From Cedecea neteri (GTDB lineage: Bacteria > Pseudomonadota > Gammaproteobacteria > Enterobacterales > Enterobacteriaceae), in the NCBI RefSeq assembly GCF_000758325.1, contig NZ_CP009459.1, forward strand, positions 992,001-1,056,000: 64,000 bases of DNA, given 5' to 3'. The notes beneath the pieces were generated by a model, which saw nothing but the letters and a program-made list of their open reading frames with translations, was not told the DNA's origin and did not search any database. The position numbers and the translations under genes are program-made. Positions 49,475 through 58,466 of this stretch are shown here, in pieces (the first letter of the stretch is position 1; each line of letters opens with the position of its first letter).

Positions 49475-50311
49475 TTAATTAGGCAACATTAAACGCTGGT
49501 TGCTCTGATACATCGCGAACAGGAAGTTATTATAGCTTGAGCCTTTCGCTGAATACCCTTTCAGCTTGTGAATCATATTATTAGCCGTCACTTCCTGATC
49601 CGCTTTGCGCAGCTTGGCGCGCTCTTTACGGAACGAAGAATAGGCCGGATGGGTATTCAAGTTTGCTACGTAAGCATTCACGCCTTCATTCACAGAGCCA
49701 TAATGCAGGTAGCCTTTCACTTTACCCGGCTCGCTGTTGCAATGGCGCTTGGTGCACTTCATGCCAAACAGGTTGTTGTTGCTGCGGGCAAGTTTAGATG
49801 TGCCCCAGCCGCTTTCCGCCGCGGCCATTGTCGCCACCATATTGGTAGGGATGATATCGACTTTTTCCAGCAGGCTGTTCCACGGCACGCGGTTGGTATT
49901 GCCGCGCCACGCCACCTTGTAGCGCTGGGTGATTTCTTTCAGACGTGCACGCTCAGTCGGCGACCAGCGCTTTTCGTACTGCTTTGAAATCAACCAGTTA
50001 CGGTCGGCAGTTATCGCTGCATTTTGGCGGGTAATATATGGCATGACCGTCCGGAGAAACGCTTTTTTCCTTGGTGTCCCGGAAGGGTATTTTCGCAAAT
50101 CAGGAAGCGAACCATTTTCACTATTGCGAGAATACTCTTTTTTACTACTTGCCAGTTTACTGCTTACCGCTTTCTTGCTGCTTACTTTCGTTATATGGGC
50201 CTTGCTGTGCGATTTAGGCTCATGTTTACTGGCGAGCGCGTGACTTGAAAAGCCCACGGTCAGCAACATGAGTATCGCGGCCCCGAATCGTCGGAATGGG
50301 GGTGATATCAT
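49475..50311 (-). CDS. bax: Bax, glucosaminidase-domain protein
   Basis: The 278-residue product (E. coli about 274) has a signal-like N-terminus (AAILMLLTVGFSSHALA), a Lys/Ser/His-rich low-complexity linker (about 28-65), then a FlgJ-type N-acetylglucosaminidase domain (about 95-278). The probable catalytic Glu is in TMAAAESGWGTSKLARSNNNLFG. The family cleaves peptidoglycan glycan strands; the physiological role of Bax is unclear. Confidence 0.93.
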   Translation of the reverse strand: MISPPFRRFGAAILMLLTVGFSSHALASKHEPKSHSKAHITKVSSKKAVSSKLASSKKEYSRNSENGSLPDLRKYPSGTPRKKAFLRTVMPYITRQNAAITADRNWLISKQYEKRWSPTERARLKEITQRYKVAWRGNTNRVPWNSLLEKVDIIPTNMVATMAAAESGWGTSKLARSNNNLFGMKCTKRHCNSEPGKVKGYLHYGSVNEGVNAYVANLNTHPAYSSFRKERAKLRKADQEVTANNMIHKLKGYSAKGSSYNNFLFAMYQSNQRLMLPN

Positions 50312-50658
50312 TAGCTCTCCTGGTCGGATCGATCGTTTCCAGTGCCTTATTTTTAAAAAGGTTTTAGAAAAATAGAGGCGAATTATATCAAAATTAACCG
50401 CTCAGAGCACGTTTAGAAATAGTACTATTCCGAAACAATGTCACCTATGAACTTCTTATGGTGATAAAAAGTATTGTAAAATTCGGGGCTTAATCACACT
50501 TCGCGGCACAGCAAAAAAATGCACTGCGGAGGATGATTCCCGCGTTTAGAGAGTGAGATTATTGGTTATATTTTTAAGGTGGCGGCGGCAATAGCCTGGC
50601 GGCGAAACGACCGGGGTTAAGGCGCTCAAATAACATTTGATACAGGAAAACTGGCAAC
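50312..50658. promoter_or_regulatory. bax / coiled-coil gene divergent region
   Basis: This 347-base gap is AT-rich on the bax side and GC-rich near the right gene. No gene, repeat or RNA was recognised. It must contain both promoters. Confidence 0.5.
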
Positions 50659-51414
50659 ATGAGCCTGGTGCAGAACCTGATAAAAAAAGCCTTTGCGACG
50701 GCGAACGCCAACGAAGCCGCAAGCTTCCTTGCCAGCGCATGCAACCGCATGAAAGCGCATAACAAAGAGCAAATTCAGGCCGAGGTTAGCGCGGCATTAG
50801 TTAACGTTAATCTTGTTCGCATCAGTGAAAAACCGCCGCAAACCAAAACGGTTTACCAGGACTCGCCAGAAACCCTCCGTCGCCTGAAAGAGGCTGAGTC
50901 ACTCTCCAGTAGCCTGCTTGCCCAGCTACGAGAAGCCCAGCAGCGCTCCGCTCAGGGCGACACCGTAGAAACGACCTCACGCCTGCAACGATATGAAAAA
51001 CAGGTCACAGAGCTCCAGAAAGCGCTGAATATCAGCCAGGAAATGCACCTGAAAGAATCCGCCCTGGTGCGCAGCGTGATGCAGCGGGAAATCGACGAGC
51101 TGAAAAGCCTGCTGAACCGCCAGAAAGAGTCCGGCTCCGGGCTGTTGGAGACCCATCAGCGGGAAAAAACCGAGCTGCATCAGCGCCTGGAAGCCGCCGA
51201 CGAACTGATCAAAACCCAGCAGGAAGCGCGCCACAAAGCAGAGGCGGAAGTGGCACTCCTGAATGAAAAACTCGAGAATCTGCGCGCCGATAACCATTAC
51301 AGCTTTGAGCAGTGTGAAACCCTGAACGCCAGGCTCACCAAAACAATCGATGAGCTGCTCGCCACCCGCAACACGCTGAGCGCCCACTTCGGCCACTGGT
51401 TAACGAACAAATAA
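50659..51414 (+). CDS. Coiled-coil protein of unknown function
   Basis: The 251-residue product is not recognised by name. Residues about 1-40 form a compact helical segment (NLIKKAFATANANEAASFLASACNRMKAHN in segments) reminiscent of the DUF2786 pattern. Residues about 75-250 are a long coiled coil rich in Glu, Gln, Leu and Arg, with few breaks. There is no signal peptide or membrane span, so it is probably cytoplasmic. It lies between bax and malS; E. coli has no gene in this gap. Composition matches the neighbours, so it is not obviously recent foreign DNA. Confidence 0.75.
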   Translation: MSLVQNLIKKAFATANANEAASFLASACNRMKAHNKEQIQAEVSAALVNVNLVRISEKPPQTKTVYQDSPETLRRLKEAESLSSSLLAQLREAQQRSAQGDTVETTSRLQRYEKQVTELQKALNISQEMHLKESALVRSVMQREIDELKSLLNRQKESGSGLLETHQREKTELHQRLEAADELIKTQQEARHKAEAEVALLNEKLENLRADNHYSFEQCETLNARLTKTIDELLATRNTLSAHFGHWLTNK

Positions 51415-51467
51415 AAACGTTAACGCCGTCACTCACCCCGGCGGCTACACCCTGCAAAACGCACGGG

Positions 51468-51477
51468 CAGGATGAGC
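51468..51477 (+). promoter_or_regulatory. Weak MalT-box-like site upstream of malS
   Basis: CAGGATGAGC agrees with the MalT box GGGGATGAGG at 7 of 10 positions, 56 bases before the malS start. malS belongs to the MalT regulon in E. coli. A single weak site is not decisive. Confidence 0.25.
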
Positions 51478-51532
51478 GAATATTCCCTGGGGAATGGCAA
51501 ACTGCGCAATAAATCCTCACGGGATGATGCGT

Positions 51533-53563
51533 ATGAAACGACTTTCTCTCTGCCTGTTGTTCACGCCCTGCCTTGCCTACGCGGGCTGGAACGCGCCTGG
51601 GCTTTCTCCTTTTCAGGCCACAAATCCAGGCCTGTTTACCAGCGCAACACACCTTGATAAAAGCACCCGTCCCCTCAGGCTGACGCAGGATAATCAATGC
51701 TGGCAGCCCTCAGAGGCCATCAAGCTTAATCAGGTCCTGTCCCTGACGCCTTGCGCCGGAGATACCCCGACGTGGCGGGTTTTCCGCGCCGGAGAGTACC
51801 TGGCACAAATAGATACCCGCAGCGGAACGCCCACGCTGATGCTGAGCCTTCAGCCGGAGGCCAGCAGTCAGCCCCCACAAGCGGTGGCGCAGTGCCCGAA
51901 ATGGGATGGAAAGCCGCTCAGAGTCGATGTCAGCAGCACTTTTGCTGAAGGGTCGATGGTGCGGGATTTCTACAGCGGGAATACGGTACAGGTTCAACAA
52001 GGCCACATCACGCTGATGCCCGTGGCCGGAAGCGGCGGTTTATTGCTGTTGGAGTCCGCCGCCGTGGAGAAACCAGCCCCGTTTAGCTGGCAGAATGCGA
52101 CCGTCTATTTCGTTCTCACCGACCGTTTTGAAAACGGCAACCCGGCGAACGACCACAGCTATGGCCGCCACAACGACGGCATGCAGGAGATTGGCACCTT
52201 CCACGGCGGCGATCTCGCCGGGCTGACCAGTAAACTGGATTACCTGCAGCAGCTTGGCGTTAACGCACTCTGGATAAGCTCCCCATTGGAGCAAATTCAC
52301 GGCTGGGTGGGCGGCGGCACCAAAGGCGATTTCCCGCACTACGCCTACCACGGCTATTACACCCAGGACTGGACGAAACTTGATGCCAACATGGGCAACG
52401 AAGCCGATCTCCGTCGACTGGTGGACGAAGCCCACAAGCGCGGGATCCGCATTCTGTTTGACGTCGTGATGAATCACACCGGATACGCGACGCTCGCCGA
52501 CATGCAGGAGTACCAGTTTGGCGCTCTTTATCTCAAAGGTGATGAACTTAAAAAAACCCTCGGCGAACGCTGGACTGACTGGAAGCCAGCGCCGGGCCAA
52601 AGCTGGCACAGCTTTAACGATTACATCAATTTCAGCGACAAGGCCGCGTGGGATAAGTGGTGGGGCAAAGCCTGGATCAGAACGGATATTGGCGATTACG
52701 ACAACCCTGGCTTTGACGACTTAACCATGTCCCTCGCCTTCCTGCCTGATTTGAAAACCGAAGCGACCACTCCAGCAGAATTACCGGTGTTTTACAGCCA
52801 CAAGCCGGATACCGCCGCAAAGGCGATACCGGGCTACACGGTTCGCGATTACCTGACTCACTGGCTAAGTCAGTGGGTGCGTGACTACGGCATTGATGGC
52901 TTCAGGGTCGATACGGCAAAACACGTCGAAAAAACGGCATGGCAGCAATTAAAAACGCAGTCCAGCGCGGCATTGGCCGAATGGAAGCAGGCCAATCCGG
53001 ACAAAAAAATCGACGATGCGCCGTTCTGGATGACGGGCGAAGCCTGGGGACACGGCGTGATGAAAAGCGATTACTACGCCAGCGGCTTCGACGCGATGAT
53101 CAACTTCGACTATCAAGAGCAGGCGGCCAAAGCGGTGGACTGCCTGGCAACGATTGACCCGACCTGGCAGCAAATGTCTGACAAACTTCAGCAATTCAAC
53201 GTGCTGAGCTATATCTCCTCCCACGATACCCGCCTGTTCCGGGAAGGCGGACAAAAAGCGGCGGAGCTGTTGCTGCTCACGCCAGGCGCGGTGCAAATCT
53301 TCTACGGGGATGAAACCCAAAGGCCGTTTGGCCCCACGGGCTCTGACCCGCTACAGGGAACTCGCTCGGACATGAACTGGCAGGATGCCACCGGTAAACA
53401 GGCCGCAACGCTTGTCCACTGGCAGAAGCTGAGCCAGTTCCGCGCCCGCCACCAGGCCATCGGCGCAGGAAAACAAACCACCTTGAGCATGAAGCAGGGC
53501 TATGCCTTTAGCCGGGTTAGCGGAGATGACAAGGTGATGGTGGTGTGGGCGGGCAATCCGTAG
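51533..53563 (+). CDS. malS: MalS, periplasmic alpha-amylase
   Basis: The product has 676 residues from ATG 51533, the E. coli length. A signal peptide (MKRLSLCLLFTPCLAYA) and an N-terminal accessory region (about 18-185) precede a GH13 catalytic domain. Regions include DVVMNH, GFRVDTAKHVE (nucleophile Asp), FWMTGEAWG (acid/base Glu) and YISSHDTRLF. It cleaves maltodextrins in the periplasm. Earlier in-frame starts (51494, 51524, 51527) would add residues before the signal peptide. Confidence 0.95.
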   Translation: MKRLSLCLLFTPCLAYAGWNAPGLSPFQATNPGLFTSATHLDKSTRPLRLTQDNQCWQPSEAIKLNQVLSLTPCAGDTPTWRVFRAGEYLAQIDTRSGTPTLMLSLQPEASSQPPQAVAQCPKWDGKPLRVDVSSTFAEGSMVRDFYSGNTVQVQQGHITLMPVAGSGGLLLLESAAVEKPAPFSWQNATVYFVLTDRFENGNPANDHSYGRHNDGMQEIGTFHGGDLAGLTSKLDYLQQLGVNALWISSPLEQIHGWVGGGTKGDFPHYAYHGYYTQDWTKLDANMGNEADLRRLVDEAHKRGIRILFDVVMNHTGYATLADMQEYQFGALYLKGDELKKTLGERWTDWKPAPGQSWHSFNDYINFSDKAAWDKWWGKAWIRTDIGDYDNPGFDDLTMSLAFLPDLKTEATTPAELPVFYSHKPDTAAKAIPGYTVRDYLTHWLSQWVRDYGIDGFRVDTAKHVEKTAWQQLKTQSSAALAEWKQANPDKKIDDAPFWMTGEAWGHGVMKSDYYASGFDAMINFDYQEQAAKAVDCLATIDPTWQQMSDKLQQFNVLSYISSHDTRLFREGGQKAAELLLLTPGAVQIFYGDETQRPFGPTGSDPLQGTRSDMNWQDATGKQAATLVHWQKLSQFRARHQAIGAGKQTTLSMKQGYAFSRVSGDDKVMVVWAGNP

Positions 53564-53572
53564 GCGTTAAAG

Positions 53573-53675
53573 CCCCTCACCCCGGCCCTCTCCCCAGAGG
53601 GGCGAGGGAGAAAACAAGCTGCGGGAGGCTGGATTTATTCCCTCTCCCTTGAGGGTGAGGGTTAGGGTGAGGGGA
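53573..53675. repeat. Inverted pair of REP-like elements after malS
   Basis: CCCCTCACCCCGGCCCTCTC ... at 53573-53609 and the opposite-strand copy CCCTCTCCC..GAGGGTTAGGGTGAGGGG at 53640-53675, separated by about 30 bases. Confidence 0.85.
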
Positions 53676-53841
53676 ATAGCGCCACATCCATGAAAAGAGC
53701 TCCTGGCTTCAACACATCCTGCTGCACAGCACAAATCACACAGCATATTCGCCAACAGTGACTATGCTTACCGGGTTTGCACGGCGTTATTTGTAGCGCT
53801 ATGGTTAGCCTCTTTTCAAAAGTATTCAGCAGACCCACGTT

Positions 53842-55095
53842 ATGACGTTTTCACTTTTCGGCGATAAATTCACCCGCCATGCAGGCATCACCCGCCTGAT
53901 GGAGGATCTCAACGACGGCCTGCGCACACCAGGCGCCATCATGCTTGGCGGCGGCAACCCTGCGCAGATCCCGGCGATGAACGACTATTTCCAGCAGCTG
54001 CTTTCCGAGATGCTGGCCAGCGGTAAACTGACCGACACGCTATGCAACTACGACGGTCCGCAGGGGAAAAGTGAACTGCTAAAATTGCTTGCCGGTATGC
54101 TGCGCGATGAACTGGGTTGGGACATCGAACCACAGAATATTGCACTGACAAACGGCAGTCAGAGCGCGTTTTTCTACTTGTTTAACCTTTTCGCCGGACG
54201 TCATGCGGATGGCCGCACCAAAAAGGTGCTTTTCCCGCTGGCGCCGGAGTACATTGGCTACGCGGATGCCGGGCTGGAAGAAGATCTGTTTGTCTCTACC
54301 CGTCCGAACATCGAACTGCTGCCGGAAGGCCAGTTTAAGTACCACGTTGACTTCGAGCACCTGCATATCGGCGAAGATACCGGCATGATCTGCGTCTCGC
54401 GCCCGACGAACCCGACCGGCAACGTAATCACCGACGAAGAGCTGATGAAGCTGGACGCGCTGGCGAACCAGCACGGCATTCCGCTGGTGATCGATAACGC
54501 CTACGGCGTGCCGTTCCCTGGCATCATCTTTAGCGAAGCCCGCCCGCTGTGGAACCCGAACATCATCCTGTGCATGAGCCTGTCCAAACTCGGCCTGCCG
54601 GGCAGCCGCTGTGGGATCATTATCGCTAACGAGAAAATCATCTCCGCTATCAGCAACATGAACGGCATTATCAGCCTGGCTCCGGGCGGCATTGGCCCGG
54701 CCATGGCCTGCGAAATGATTAAGCGGAACGATCTGCTGCGCCTGTCTGAAACGGTTATCAAGCCGTTCTACTACCAGCGCGTGCATGAGACTATCGCCGT
54801 GATCCGCCGTTATCTGTCGCCGGAACGCTGCCTGATCCACAAGCCTGAAGGCGCTATCTTCCTGTGGCTGTGGTTTAAAGACCTGCCGATCACCACCGAG
54901 CTGCTGTACCAGCGCCTGAAAAAGCGCGGCGTACTGATGGTGCCGGGCGATTACTTCTTCCCGGGGCTGGACAAGCCGTGGCCGCACACGCACCAGTGCA
55001 TGCGTATGAACTATGTCCCGGAGCCGGAAAAGATCGAAGCGGGGGTGAAAATCCTGGCCGAAGAGATTGAACGAGCCTGGGCGGAAGCCGAGTAA
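53842..55095 (+). CDS. avtA: AvtA, valine-pyruvate aminotransferase
   Basis: The 417 residues equal the length of E. coli AvtA. It is a class I/II PLP aminotransferase with DNAYGVPFPG and the PLP-lysine segment SLSKLGLPGSRCG; SRPTNPTGNV is the substrate-proximal loop. It makes alanine from pyruvate and valine. The Shine-Dalgarno is weak. A strong terminator follows. Confidence 0.97.
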   Translation: MTFSLFGDKFTRHAGITRLMEDLNDGLRTPGAIMLGGGNPAQIPAMNDYFQQLLSEMLASGKLTDTLCNYDGPQGKSELLKLLAGMLRDELGWDIEPQNIALTNGSQSAFFYLFNLFAGRHADGRTKKVLFPLAPEYIGYADAGLEEDLFVSTRPNIELLPEGQFKYHVDFEHLHIGEDTGMICVSRPTNPTGNVITDEELMKLDALANQHGIPLVIDNAYGVPFPGIIFSEARPLWNPNIILCMSLSKLGLPGSRCGIIIANEKIISAISNMNGIISLAPGGIGPAMACEMIKRNDLLRLSETVIKPFYYQRVHETIAVIRRYLSPERCLIHKPEGAIFLWLWFKDLPITTELLYQRLKKRGVLMVPGDYFFPGLDKPWPHTHQCMRMNYVPEPEKIEAGVKILAEEIERAWAEAE

Positions 55096-55101
55096 CAATA
55101 G

Positions 55102-55129
55102 AAAACGGGGCTTAATGCCCCGTTTTTTT
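55102..55129. terminator. Terminator between avtA and the nickel permease
   Basis: AAAACGGGGC / GCCCCGTTTT has a 5-base loop and a T run. It overlaps the last codon of the converging permease gene and may serve both. Confidence 0.9.
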
Positions 55130-56150
55130 ATCTAACCACTAAAGCGTCGTAGCCTTTCCAGCGGTAGTTCAGCATCGAAATCCCCCAACAGGCGATAAAC
55201 AGCCCGACCACAACAAATCCGGCATTGCCGAGGTTATCGTTGAGCGCGCCAACCCACTGCCAAATCCCGCCCTCAAGCTGGAATTTGTCTGCCAGCAGGC
55301 CCAGCGCTTCAAGCCCGCCGATAAACAGCGCCACCACCACAGAAGTGCCGGTAATCGTCATGTTGTAGTAAAGCTTGCGCTGCGGTTTGTTAAACGCCCA
55401 GCCATAAGCGCCCACCATAATCACGTTGTCGAGGGTATCCACCAGCGCCATGCCGCTGGCAAACAGCGCCGGGAACACCAGAATCGACCAGATGGACATG
55501 CCGCTGGAGGCGCTGGCGGCAGAAATGCCCAGCACGCCAATCTCGGTGGCGGTATCAAAGCCGAGGCCGAACAGGAAGCCGACCAGGTACATGTGCCAGC
55601 TTTTGCCGATCAGGCGGAAAACAGAGTTAAACAGCCAGCTCATCATGCCGCCGCCGGTCAGTTCCGTCACGTCTGCAGCCAGCGGTTCACCGCGTTTAAG
55701 CTGGCGGAAGTTGCGCCACACGCCACGCAGGATAACCAGGTTGACCAGCGCCATCGCCAGCAGGAAGCAGGCCGAAACGGCGGTGCCGATCACGCCGCCA
55801 ACGTCATGGAACCAGTCCATTTTTTGCTGGAAAGCCGCAGCAGTAGCGGCAATGGCGACTGAAGCCAGAATCACAATGCTGGAGTGACCCAGCGAGAACC
55901 AGGCCCCGACGCCAAACGGGCGTTTACCCTGCTGCATCATTTTGCGGGTAACGTTATCAATCGCGGCGATATGGTCGGCGTCTACCGCGTGGCGCAGGCC
56001 GTAGCACCAGGCCAGCAGGCTGGCCGCCATCAGCGCCGAGCTGTGGTTAAACACCGCCAGCGCCCAGGCCCAGGCGGCAAAGTTAGCCGCCACTAAAACC
56101 GCCAGCAGCAGGCCAGCGCGCGGGTTGTCACGAAGAACACGCATTAACAT
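55128..56150 (-). CDS. NixA/HoxN-family nickel permease
   Basis: The 340-residue product has about eight helices. Family signatures are [16 protein letters not shown] (H-x4-DH in helix 2), [19 protein letters not shown] and [10 protein letters not shown]. It imports Ni2+, possibly Co2+, across the inner membrane. It is the last gene of the leftward hydN-fdhF-hypF unit and overlaps the hypF 3' end by 23 bases, which ties nickel supply to hydrogenase maturation. AAGGA lies 8 bases upstream of the ATG. E. coli instead relies on NikABCDE, so this is a non-E. coli trait of the locus. Confidence 0.93.
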   Translation of the reverse strand: MLMRVLRDNPRAGLLLAVLVAANFAAWAWALAVFNHSSALMAASLLAWCYGLRHAVDADHIAAIDNVTRKMMQQGKRPFGVGAWFSLGHSSIVILASVAIAATAAAFQQKMDWFHDVGGVIGTAVSACFLLAMALVNLVILRGVWRNFRQLKRGEPLAADVTELTGGGMMSWLFNSVFRLIGKSWHMYLVGFLFGLGFDTATEIGVLGISAASASSGMSIWSILVFPALFASGMALVDTLDNVIMVGAYGWAFNKPQRKLYYNMTITGTSVVVALFIGGLEALGLLADKFQLEGGIWQWVGALNDNLGNAGFVVVGLFIACWGISMLNYRWKGYDALVVR

Positions 56151-58437
56151 CTTTTTTATCCTTGTGGTGATTCAAATAGCGGGCAGCGGCAACCACTGCC
56201 TGCCCCAGGGAAAGCGCTCCATCACCGGCCGGAAGCCGCGTCGGGAAGAGAGTTGTAAAATCGGAGAGGTAGAACGCCAGGCGTTCGCGCAGCAGGCGGT
56301 TGTGCAGCACGCCGCCGCAGCAGGCCACGGTGGTCACACCGGTAAGCAAGGCATGATGGCGAACCAGCGCTGAAAGGCCTTTCGCCAGCGCATCGTGAAA
56401 CGCCCAGGCCCGCGCTCCGACATCCCCCTGCCAGCCAAACCATTGCCGCCAGAAGGCCGCCAGGTCGAGATGACCGTTCACCAACGGCAGAGTGACAGGG
56501 TGCGAGCAAGGGCCTGCGTCCAGCGCCAGGGCTTCAAGGCGACAGGCGGCTTCGCCTTCATAGCTTTGTTGGTAAGGCGCGCAGTTGAGCGCGGCGGCAA
56601 CGGCATCAAACAGCCGCCCGCAGGATGAGGCTAATGGAGCATTAACTCCGCGAGCTATCGCTTTCGCCAGAGGTCGCCATGCCTGCGCCCGCACAGCTTC
56701 TGTTTCGGGATAACTCTGCCAGCCGGGCACAAAAGCCTCGCACTGGGCGAGCAGGTTACGCCACGGTTGCACGGCGGCCAGGTCTCCCCCCGGCAACGCC
56801 ACGGCGGGTAGCCCGCCGAGAGAGACACAGCACCGGTAATTCACCAGCAGGCATTCGCCGCCCCAAAGCTTGCCGGCTTCACCATAGCCAATGCCGTCCA
56901 GCGCAAGAGCAATCACATTGCCGCCGTTCAGCGGCCAGCCATGTTCGGCCAGGCAGGCCGCCGCGTGGGCGTGGTGATGCAGCACTTCGGTAACCGGCAG
57001 CGTCATGTCACGCCCCACCTGCGCGCTGCGGTAGCAAGGATGTGCGTCGAGCGCGACATGCTCTGCTTTAAAGCCGTAGATCTCGCTCATCAGCGCCAGC
57101 GAGCTTTGCCATTGGGCCTCCACGCCCTCCTGGGCCAGATCGCCCAAATGCTGACTGAGCACCGCCTGCCCGCCGCGAACCAGGCAGAAGGTATTTTTGA
57201 GATCGCCTCCCAGCGCCAGAATCGGCGGCAGGTCTTTAAAGCCAGCGGGCAAAGGAAACGCATCCGGCACAAAGCCTCGCGCACGGCGCAACATCTCGCC
57301 GCTGGCTCGCATCACCGAGTCGTCCATGCGCTGAAGAATGTCGCGGTTATGCAGCAGAAAACCGTCGGCAATGCCGTTCAAATCCTGAAGCGCCTGAGCA
57401 TTGTCGATGGCCGGTGGCCTACCGTTGAGATTTCCGGAGGTCATCACCAGCGGGCCGCCGAAGTCCTGAGCCAGCAAATGCTGGAGCGGGTTAGCGGGCA
57501 ACATTACGCCGGTTTCATTTCGCCCCGGCGCCACGGCAGCGCTCAGCTCAGGCAGAAAATCACTCGCCACCAGCACCACCGGTGCTGCAGGCGTTGAAAG
57601 CAGCGCCACGGCTTGCTCGGGCAACCCTTCGGTCATAGCAATCATCACCGCCAGCGGTTTGGCGGGTCGCTGTTTACGCGCCCGGAGGCGTTCAACGGCG
57701 GTATTGTTACGGGCATCTACGGCAAGGTGAAAACCACCCAGACCTTTAACCGCCACGATTTTTCCCTCACGCAGCGCGGCCACGGCCTGGACGATCGCCT
57801 GCTCGCCGTCCAGTCGCTGCGCGCCCCGCTGCCAGTAGATCTGCGGCCCGCAGTCCGGGCAGGCGACCGGCTGAGCGTGAAAACGCCTGTCCATCGGGTT
57901 GCGATACTCTTCATCGCAGGTGGCACAGAGCTGAAACGCCGCCATCACCGTGGACGGGCGGTCATAAGGCATCGCCCGGATGATGGTGAAGCGCGGCCCA
58001 CAGTGGGTGCAGTTGATAAACGGGTAGCGGTAGCGGCGGTCGGTCGGATCGTTAAGCTCGCGCAGGCATTCCGGGCAGGTGGCGGCATCCGGCACGATTT
58101 GGGTGTCCATCGCGCCATGGCCGCTGTGGCGAATGCTAAAGTCCTGGGGCAAAACGTCCCAGACTATGGACTCTTGCGCCACGCTATCGATCCGCGCCAG
58201 CGGCGGGCAATGTTCGTATAGCTCGCTCAGGAATGCTTCCGGGCTGGCCGCCAGGCGAACAACAACGCCTTCGCCATCGTTGCAGACATCGCCCACCAGC
58301 TTCAGCCGCTGCGCGATTTGCCAGACAAAGGGGCGGAAGCCGACGCCCTGGACTTTACCACGAATGCGGAGTTCGGTGCCCCTCACCCTAGCCCTCTCCC
58401 CAGAGGGGAGAGGGGACAAATCGAGTTCAGACTCCAC
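56128..58437 (-). CDS. hypF: HypF, carbamoyltransferase for [NiFe]-hydrogenase maturation
   Basis: The C-terminal 750 residues follow E. coli HypF: acylphosphatase domain ([21 protein letters not shown]), zinc-finger pairs ([30 protein letters not shown]), YrdC-like domain and Kae1-like carbamoyltransferase domain ([27 protein letters not shown]). It makes the thiocarbamate used for the cyanide ligands of the Fe site. The start is uncertain. GTG 58437 has GGAGG upstream (769 residues), GTG 58470 overlaps the fdhF stop (780), and GTG 58386 gives 752. A REP element lies within the first codons in the two longer forms. Confidence 0.93.
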   Translation of the reverse strand: MESELDLSPLPSGERARVRGTELRIRGKVQGVGFRPFVWQIAQRLKLVGDVCNDGEGVVVRLAASPEAFLSELYEHCPPLARIDSVAQESIVWDVLPQDFSIRHSGHGAMDTQIVPDAATCPECLRELNDPTDRRYRYPFINCTHCGPRFTIIRAMPYDRPSTVMAAFQLCATCDEEYRNPMDRRFHAQPVACPDCGPQIYWQRGAQRLDGEQAIVQAVAALREGKIVAVKGLGGFHLAVDARNNTAVERLRARKQRPAKPLAVMIAMTEGLPEQAVALLSTPAAPVVLVASDFLPELSAAVAPGRNETGVMLPANPLQHLLAQDFGGPLVMTSGNLNGRPPAIDNAQALQDLNGIADGFLLHNRDILQRMDDSVMRASGEMLRRARGFVPDAFPLPAGFKDLPPILALGGDLKNTFCLVRGGQAVLSQHLGDLAQEGVEAQWQSSLALMSEIYGFKAEHVALDAHPCYRSAQVGRDMTLPVTEVLHHHAHAAACLAEHGWPLNGGNVIALALDGIGYGEAGKLWGGECLLVNYRCCVSLGGLPAVALPGGDLAAVQPWRNLLAQCEAFVPGWQSYPETEAVRAQAWRPLAKAIARGVNAPLASSCGRLFDAVAAALNCAPYQQSYEGEAACRLEALALDAGPCSHPVTLPLVNGHLDLAAFWRQWFGWQGDVGARAWAFHDALAKGLSALVRHHALLTGVTTVACCGGVLHNRLLRERLAFYLSDFTTLFPTRLPAGDGALSLGQAVVAAARYLNHHKDKKDVNACSS
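58379..58415. repeat. REP-like element inside the 5' end of hypF
   Basis: CCCCTCACCCTAGCCCTCTC then CCCAGAGGGGAGAGGGG is a full copy of the window's REP family. In the hypF frame it reads as [14 protein letters not shown], upstream of the conserved acylphosphatase domain. Confidence 0.85.
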
Positions 58438-58466
58438 GATTCCTCCATCCGGGGTAAGGGTAAAAA

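Noticed and set aside
58379-58415. REP copy in hypF considered as a disruption of the gene
   Set aside because: The frame stays open through it and the conserved domain begins after it, so hypF appears intact.
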